Origin: an uncultured Erysipelotrichaceae bacterium
Lineage (GTDB): Bacteria > Bacillota_I > Bacilli_A > Erysipelotrichales > Erysipelotrichaceae
Reading direction: 5' to 3'
Assembly (NCBI GenBank): GCA_937874965.1
Contig: CALNCD010000190.1
Coordinates: 1-11,898, forward strand
DNA: 11,898 nt
Positions 7,463-11,898 of the stretch are shown one piece after another; positions within the stretch are counted from its first letter, which is position 1; each line of letters opens with the position of its first letter. The notes under the pieces are model-generated. The model ran no database searches and was not told the origin of the DNA. It saw nothing but the letters and a program-made list of their open reading frames with translations. A program made the translations under genes and the position numbers.

Positions 7463-7491
7463 ATTATAGTCAAGAACGGGCAGGGAAACAA
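7463..7491 (-). promoter_or_regulatory. Promoter of the metal-dependent regulator gene
   Basis: On the minus strand there is a -35 TTGTTT (7486-7491), a 17-base spacer and a perfect -10 TATAAT (7463-7468). The start of transcription would be near 7456, giving a 20-base leader with a GAGGAGG ribosome site. No clear palindromic operator of the MntR or DtxR type overlaps it. Confidence 0.75.
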
Positions 7492-7627
7492 GAGTTATCC
7501 AGCTGCAACACTGAAAACTTTCCACCATTGAAGCAGGATCACCTTCAAGAATTCAGCGTTTCCAAATCTAGTCCAACAGGGCTCCTCATCTTCGTTACAT
7601 TCGGCTCTACTTGCTGTCATTCCATAT

Positions 7628-7650
7628 AAAAAGGAACCGAAGTTCCTTTA
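7628..7650 (-). terminator. Intrinsic terminator of the P-type ATPase gene
   Basis: On the minus strand a perfect 8-bp stem (AAAGGAAC with GTTCCTTT) closes on a TTCG tetraloop with the C-G closing pair that makes such loops exceptionally stable, followed by TTATA. It begins 10 bases beyond the stop codon at 7660-7662. The stretch 7492-7627 between it and the regulator promoter holds no gene that I can see. Confidence 0.9.
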
Positions 7651-7659
7651 GACAGTTCA

Positions 7660-10287
7660 TTAATCCTGACCGTTCAATTTTAATGCTTTAAACAATTCAA
7701 CAAGCGGAAGTGGTATCAGAATCAGAATGATCGAGACCATCCAGTGATCAAAATCCAGAACAGCCAGCTGGAAGATATCCCGAACAGGCGGAACAAACAA
7801 GACAACAACCATCATCATTGCAGCTGCAACGTTTGCCAGGATAAGAACTTTATTCTTAAACATTGTCTTGAAAACTGATTGATGCGGGGAATGAATATTG
7901 AATGAATGGACCAACTGAGACATTGCAAGGACAAAGAATGCCATTGTCTGACCTTGTGGAATAGAAACTGCATTCCCGTTAAAATTCAAGAATTGATTTG
8001 AGCCATAATAGAAAGCAAATAGCGTTAATGATGCCACCATAACTCCCTGATAACCGATTCGCCATGTGACATTACGGTTCAAGAGACTGGTGGAACGATC
8101 CGGCTTACGATCCATAATGCCTTCTTCTTCAGGATCAACGCCCAATGCCAGAGCCGGCAGGGAATCCGTGACCAGGTTAACCCATAGAATATGAATAGAA
8201 AGCAACGGATCACCACGGTTGATCAGTGTTGCCACCAATAACGTCAGCAATTCTCCAACATTACATGAGAGCAGGAAATTCACGGCTTTCATGATATTGT
8301 CCTTGATACGGCGGCCTTCACCGACAGCTGTAACAACAGTTGCAAAGTTATCATCTGTCAAGATCATATCTGCAGCACCTTTGGCAACCTCAGTACCGAC
8401 AATACCCATCGCAGCGCCGATGTCGGCTTTCTTCAAAGCCGGTGCATCATTTACACCATCACCCGTCATCGCAACAATCTCGCCCTGCTTTTTCCAGGCA
8501 TCAATGATTCGCATTTTATCTTCTGGCGAAACACGTGCATAGACACCGATTTCACGGACGTTGTTATAGAGGTCATCATCGCTCATGGCATCAAGATCAC
8601 GTCCGGTGACTACACGATAGTTTTCCAGCAAACCGATCTCACGCGCAATGGCTTCCGCGGTCGCTGCATGATCACCCGTAATCATAACTGCACGGATACC
8701 TGCTGACTTACAGACGGCAATCGCTTCAATAACTTCAGGACGAGGCGGATCAATCATACCGACCAGACCTAAGAAAACAAGGTTGCTTTCAGCGGAACTA
8801 TCGCCTTCATCCAGATTCTCCTGAATTGTTTTACGAGCTACAGCCAGAACGCGCAAGGCCTTCTTTGCCATTGTTGCATTCGCATCCTGGATTTTAATGA
8901 TATCCTCATCTGTAATCGGACGAGGGTTCTTCGGATCATAGCCGATTGCTGTGGTCACTGCAAGAACTTCATCAACACCGCCCTTGGTAAAGACAACAAG
9001 TTCACCTTCATAGGCATTAATCGTCGTCATCCTCTTGCGTCCTGAATCAAACGGAACCTCATTCACCCGTTTACTTTCACTGAGAACACTCTGCGTATCA
9101 ATCCCCAGTTTCGCAGCCCATTCAGACAAAGCGGTTTCTGTGGGATCACCCACCCAAACACCATCCGCCAAACGTGCATCATTGCAAAGCAGCATTGCTT
9201 TCGCCAGCGTTAATGATTCAACATCGTGTCCATCATTCCAATAATCGACGACGGTCATCTTATTCTGGGTCAGCGTTCCTGTCTTATCTGAACAGATAAC
9301 GGTCGCAGACCCTAAGGTTTCAACGGATGATAACGTCCGAATAATCGCATGCTTCTTCGCTAAGCGCTGAACTCCCATTGCGAGCACGACGGTTGAAATC
9401 GCCGGCAGCCCTTCTGGAATGACCGCTACCGCTAAAGCAACAGCAGTCAAGAACATATCCAGAATCTCATGGCCGTAAATCAGCCCGATCACAAATACGA
9501 AGATACAGGCAAAGATTGCGCCAATACCGAGCTGCTTGCCAAGTTTATCCAGTTTCCGTTGCAACGGCGTGGATGTATCGCCTGAGGATTGAAGCAAAGT
9601 TGCGATCTTCCCAACCTCTGTTTTCATCCCGACACTGATAATAACACCGACACCGCGTCCATAAGTCACCATACCCGATGAATAGACCATATTGCGGCGG
9701 TCTCCTAGAACATCTTCTTCTTTCCCAACATATTCCGCAGACTTATCAACAGGCACAGATTCTCCCGTCAATGAAGCCTCTTGGACCTTCAGTGAACTGC
9801 TGGAAATCAAACGGATATCCGCCGGAACGAGATCCCCCGCTTCCAAAACCACAACATCTTCGACCACTAAATCACGGGAATCGATAATCTGCTCTTTGCC
9901 ACCCCGGATAACCTTTGCTGTTGGACTGGACATGTCCTGCAATGCTTTCAGTGCAGACTCAGCACGTCCTTCCTGAACCAAGCCGATAACAGCATTCAAT
10001 ATCACAATAGCTAAGATAACCCCGGCTTCCGCCCATTCCGGGCTGTGCCCTTGCAACATCGGAGCAAACGCGGATATCGCCGCCGCAACCATTAAGACAA
10101 TAATCATTGTATCCTTGAATTGATCAAGCAAACGAAGAATAAAACTCCGCCCCTTGACTTCATCCAGTTTGTTTTGACCGTTGGATTGCCGTGATTGAAG
10201 GACTTCCTCCTCGCTTAGACCATTGACAGTATCAAATGATGCAGTGACTTCACTAAGCGGGGCTGAATACCAGTTCTTGTTTTCCAT
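7660..10287 (-). CDS. P-type cation-transporting ATPase, calcium/manganese efflux type
   Basis: The 875-residue P2-type pump would export a divalent cation across the cytoplasmic membrane by ATP hydrolysis. Visible elements in order are the N-terminal cation-ATPase domain, TGES of the actuator domain (174-177), the transmembrane-4 motif PEGLP (291-295, Glu292), the phosphorylation site DKTGT (Asp334), the nucleotide-binding KGG motif, TGDGVND (608-614), NVGE in transmembrane 5 (Asn676, Glu679), and NLVTD in transmembrane 6 (Asn704, Thr707, Asp708). The position of the transmembrane-8 glutamate of SERCA is Gln791. A yybP-ykoY leader, as found upstream of the P-type pumps yoaB of Lactococcus and mgtA/caxP of Streptococcus, argues that Mn2+ is a main cargo, perhaps with Ca2+. 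The ATG is preceded by AAGGAGA at good spacing. The gene is single, with a riboswitch in front and a terminator behind. Confidence 0.93.
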   Translation of the reverse strand: MENKNWYSAPLSEVTASFDTVNGLSEEEVLQSRQSNGQNKLDEVKGRSFILRLLDQFKDTMIIVLMVAAAISAFAPMLQGHSPEWAEAGVILAIVILNAVIGLVQEGRAESALKALQDMSSPTAKVIRGGKEQIIDSRDLVVEDVVVLEAGDLVPADIRLISSSSLKVQEASLTGESVPVDKSAEYVGKEEDVLGDRRNMVYSSGMVTYGRGVGVIISVGMKTEVGKIATLLQSSGDTSTPLQRKLDKLGKQLGIGAIFACIFVFVIGLIYGHEILDMFLTAVALAVAVIPEGLPAISTVVLAMGVQRLAKKHAIIRTLSSVETLGSATVICSDKTGTLTQNKMTVVDYWNDGHDVESLTLAKAMLLCNDARLADGVWVGDPTETALSEWAAKLGIDTQSVLSESKRVNEVPFDSGRKRMTTINAYEGELVVFTKGGVDEVLAVTTAIGYDPKNPRPITDEDIIKIQDANATMAKKALRVLAVARKTIQENLDEGDSSAESNLVFLGLVGMIDPPRPEVIEAIAVCKSAGIRAVMITGDHAATAEAIAREIGLLENYRVVTGRDLDAMSDDDLYNNVREIGVYARVSPEDKMRIIDAWKKQGEIVAMTGDGVNDAPALKKADIGAAMGIVGTEVAKGAADMILTDDNFATVVTAVGEGRRIKDNIMKAVNFLLSCNVGELLTLLVATLINRGDPLLSIHILWVNLVTDSLPALALGVDPEEEGIMDRKPDRSTSLLNRNVTWRIGYQGVMVASLTLFAFYYGSNQFLNFNGNAVSIPQGQTMAFFVLAMSQLVHSFNIHSPHQSVFKTMFKNKVLILANVAAAMMMVVVLFVPPVRDIFQLAVLDFDHWMVSIILILIPLPLVELFKALKLNGQD

Positions 10288-10323
10288 TAAATCTCCTTTT
10301 TTGGTGGTCTTTCTGATAGAAAC

Positions 10324-10351
10324 AAAAAGACCCTATCCACTGATAAAGTCT
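10324..10351 (-). terminator. Regulated terminator of the riboswitch expression platform
   Basis: On the minus strand a 10-bp stem (AGACTTTATC with GATAGGGTCT, two G-T pairs) closes on an AGTG loop and is followed by TTTTTG. The 5' arm contains the P1 3' arm and part of the conserved CAAGA of the aptamer, so forming the stem destroys the ligand-binding fold. It lies 37 bases before the ATPase start codon. Confidence 0.87.
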
Positions 10352-10422
10352 TGAATTTAAGTACAGTCCGGACCTGCGTCGTGTTGACGAACTGGACACC
10401 CATTGGGCATCTACTCCCTTTA
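10324..10422 (-). ncRNA. yybP-ykoY family Mn2+ riboswitch with intrinsic terminator platform
   Basis: Reading the minus strand, the leader shows the family layout. The P1 5' arm TAAAG (10418-10422) is followed at once by the conserved GGAGTAG (10411-10417). P2 is a hairpin ATGCCC-AAT-GGGTGT (10396-10410). P3 (CAGT/ACTG, 10364-10394) encloses the conserved loop TCGTCAACACG opposite CGG. The conserved CAAGA (10349-10353) directly precedes the P1 3' arm CTTTA (10344-10348). The first loop reads AAAGGGAG where AAAGGGGAG is usual. The P1 3' arm lies wholly inside the 5' arm of a terminator, 10342-10351 with 10328-10337, followed by five Ts. P1 and terminator therefore exclude each other: Mn2+ binding should stabilise P1, block termination and allow pump synthesis. 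Identification is by comparison with known aptamers from memory. Confidence 0.88.
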
Positions 10423-10449
10423 ATAAGTAAAGATTACCAAATTCAAGAC
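10348..10449. repeat. 11-bp perfect inverted repeat spanning promoter spacer and aptamer
   Basis: GTCTTGAATTT at 10348-10358 is exactly complementary to AAATTCAAGAC at 10439-10449. The right arm lies between the -35 and -10 of the ATPase promoter; the left arm covers the conserved CAAGA and the base of P1 in the riboswitch. It could act as a DNA operator pair, or as RNA pairing if transcription begins further upstream. Confidence 0.6.
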
Positions 10450-10459
10450 CACGTGTCAA
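10431..10459 (-). promoter_or_regulatory. Promoter of the riboswitch-ATPase transcript
   Basis: On the minus strand there is a perfect -35 TTGACA (10454-10459), a 17-base spacer, and an extended -10 of TGG followed by TAATCT (10431-10436). Transcription would start near 10424, only a few bases before the first paired base of the aptamer. This leaves the riboswitch at the very 5' end of the RNA. Confidence 0.75.
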
Positions 10460-10561
10460 TCGAATACTGTTCTATTCACTCTCTATTCTACATGATTTCC
10501 AAGTCAAACCCAACCCATACGGAAGTCCAGATCAACAAATTTTGAAAGAACACTGAAAAAA

Positions 10562-10591
10562 GCAACAGGATGCTCCTGTATCCGCTATAAT
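10562..10591 (+). promoter_or_regulatory. Promoter of the DUF1576 gene, overlapped by a short dyad
   Basis: A perfect -10 TATAAT lies at 10586-10591. The -35 region (GCAACA at 10562-10567, 18-base spacer) matches only half of the consensus, so an activator or a weak basal level is possible. A perfect dyad, ACAGGA-TGC-TCCTGT (10565-10579), overlaps the -35 and could be an operator. Transcription would start near 10598. Confidence 0.55.
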
Positions 10592-10623
10592 ACTACTCAT
10601 ATGAAGAAAGGAAACAACTGCCA

Positions 10624-11883
10624 TTGAGAAAACCATCATTGACCTTGTACTTCTATCTGATTGCGGCAATCCTTATCCTGTTCGGATTAATGCTTTCGCC
10701 TGTTCCTGAAATGCCGCATCTGTTCATAACCCTGATAACACATCCTGCTACCCTGATTCTTGATACCATCGAATTAGCCGGAGGCGTCAGTTTCATCAAC
10801 TCCGGCCTGCTGCTGCTGATTTCAATGGCATTGATGGGAAAACACTACCGTTCCACTTATACAGGCATTGAAGTTGGCGCATTGTTCCTCATGGCTTCAT
10901 TCGCCTTTATCGGCAAAAACATCATTAATATCTGGCCGATCATTCTCGGCAGTTATCTGTTTGCGAAAGCGAGTCGCATTGCCTTCAGAACCATTATTCC
11001 TCAAGCTCTGTTTGCGACATCCCTATGCCCTATTATTACAGACCTCATGATTAACACCTCAACTCATCCTGCCGTTTCTTTATTCGCCGCATTAATCGTA
11101 GGAATCATGATCGGATTTCTAACCATCCCGGTTTCCCGCTATACGGCCAAGATTCATCAAGGCTTTTCCTTATATAATGTTGGAATGGCTACCGGCTTGA
11201 TCGGCACAGTCTATGTTGCATTGTCCAGATCCTTCGGTCATGCCATTGAAACGCAATTGATCTGGGGTGCATCCAGACAGAACTATGTTGTTGCCTTTAT
11301 TCTTATTCTGGCACTATTGACAGTTGTCTTTGCCTTCTGGTTCAATCCTCCAAAAATGATGGACTTGATGAAACTCAATGCGCTGCCCAACAAAGGAGGA
11401 GCAGACTACATCAGCCAAGTGAATACCGGAACTGCATTACTGAACATGGCCATCCTGCTTCTTCTTTCATCGCTTTTTGTAACAGCCGTAGGATCCGTGT
11501 TTAATGGAGGCACTCTATGCGGCATACTAACAGTCATGGGTTTTGGCGCGAACGGGAAAAACCCGCGGAATACCTTGCCGATTCTGGTCGGGATCTATCT
11601 GGGATCACTGGGTAAAATCTGGGCTATGAATGAACCTAAAATGATCCTGGTCAGTTTATTCGCAACCTCGCTTGCTCCATTTACCCAGCACTTCGGATTC
11701 AGTGCCGGCGTAATTTCAGGATTTGTCGTATCTTCCGTTTCAATCAGTATCACGCTGCTTCATTCTGGCGCAAACCTGTATAATACAGGTTTCTCAGCAG
11801 GAGTAGTCGCGATTACCTTGCTCCCCATTTTCGAAACCATCCGAGAACTTAAGCATCCTTCAAATAAGAAGATGCGCCATTAG
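10624..11883 (+). CDS. DUF1576-family multi-pass membrane protein of unknown function
   Basis: The 419-residue protein is strongly hydrophobic, with about ten to twelve possible membrane segments. It contains two related motifs, HQGFSLYNVGMATGLI (178-193) and HSGANLYNTGFSAGVV (380-395), spaced 202 residues apart, which indicates an internal duplication and matches my recollection of the DUF1576 family. No transport substrate or enzymatic activity is established from what I can see. The start is a TTG at 10624-10626, since no in-frame ATG occurs before the first hydrophobic segment; AAGGA lies 11 bases upstream, a loose spacing. An eight-codon frame starting at ATG 10601 ends in a TGA that overlaps the TTG start. 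The gene diverges from the Mn-riboswitch-ATPase unit, which may hint at a metal-related role, but this is only context. Confidence 0.82.
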   Translation: MRKPSLTLYFYLIAAILILFGLMLSPVPEMPHLFITLITHPATLILDTIELAGGVSFINSGLLLLISMALMGKHYRSTYTGIEVGALFLMASFAFIGKNIINIWPIILGSYLFAKASRIAFRTIIPQALFATSLCPIITDLMINTSTHPAVSLFAALIVGIMIGFLTIPVSRYTAKIHQGFSLYNVGMATGLIGTVYVALSRSFGHAIETQLIWGASRQNYVVAFILILALLTVVFAFWFNPPKMMDLMKLNALPNKGGADYISQVNTGTALLNMAILLLLSSLFVTAVGSVFNGGTLCGILTVMGFGANGKNPRNTLPILVGIYLGSLGKIWAMNEPKMILVSLFATSLAPFTQHFGFSAGVISGFVVSSVSISITLLHSGANLYNTGFSAGVVAITLLPIFETIRELKHPSNKKMRH

Positions 11884-11898
11884 CCCTGACGCTTCGCA

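Noticed and set aside
7501..7627. Possible small gene or RNA between the ATPase terminator and the regulator promoter
   Set aside because: The longest frame examined is about 14 codons without a ribosome site, and only weak chance stem-loops are visible.
8219..8542. Plus-strand open frame of 107 codons within the P-type ATPase
   Set aside because: It is antisense to the conserved hinge region (TGDGVND) of the ATPase and lacks start signals.
10253..10459. Minus-strand open frame of 68 codons upstream of and overlapping the ATPase start
   Set aside because: It runs through the riboswitch, its terminator and the promoter spacer, has no ribosome site, and its composition reflects the structured leader RNA.
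1..11898. CRISPR arrays, insertion sequences or transposase genes
   Set aside because: No regularly spaced repeats, terminal inverted repeats with a transposase, or integrase motifs were found on either strand.

Overview
The window comes from a low-to-moderate GC member of the Bacillota (Firmicutes). Evidence for this is a mevalonate-pathway kinase operon in the order mevalonate kinase, diphosphomevalonate decarboxylase, phosphomevalonate kinase; strong AGGAGG-type ribosome binding sites; sigma-A-like promoters; a cell-wall sorting signal of the LPXTG class; and a tRNA gene with an encoded CCA end. The species cannot be fixed from the sequence. A member of the Erysipelotrichia or a relative of the lactic acid bacteria would fit. 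Tryptophan is read from TGG and no long gene contains an internal TGA, so the standard bacterial code applies.

Layout from left to right. Positions 1-2567 (minus strand) hold the isopentenyl-diphosphate branch of the mevalonate pathway. The genes overlap each other and are driven by a near-consensus promoter at 2540-2567; the last gene runs off the left edge. Positions 2598-6207 (minus) hold two overlapping ABC exporter half-transporters, probably a heterodimer. Positions 6208-6900 are mostly non-coding: an AT-rich leader, a terminator, and the degraded C-terminal end of a sortase-anchored surface protein. Positions 6903-6978 (minus) encode tRNA-Val(GAC) with its own promoter and terminator. 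Positions 7047-7436 (minus) encode a DtxR/MntR-type metal-dependent repressor. Positions 7660-10287 (minus) encode a P-type cation ATPase of the calcium/manganese type. Positions 10624-11883 (plus) encode a DUF1576-family membrane protein transcribed divergently.

The most informative element is non-coding. The leader of the P-type ATPase (10324-10422, minus) folds as a yybP-ykoY manganese-sensing riboswitch, and the 3' strand of its P1 helix lies inside an intrinsic terminator stem. This gives a Mn-on antitermination switch, and points to manganese (possibly with calcium) as the physiological cargo of the pump. With the DtxR/MntR-type regulator immediately downstream, 7047-10460 looks like a metal-homeostasis locus. 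Other points worth attention are an 11-bp inverted repeat linking the ATPase promoter to the riboswitch, the mixed metal-site residues of the regulator, the surface-protein remnant next to the tRNA gene, and the uncharacterised DUF1576 protein sharing the intergenic region with the riboswitch.
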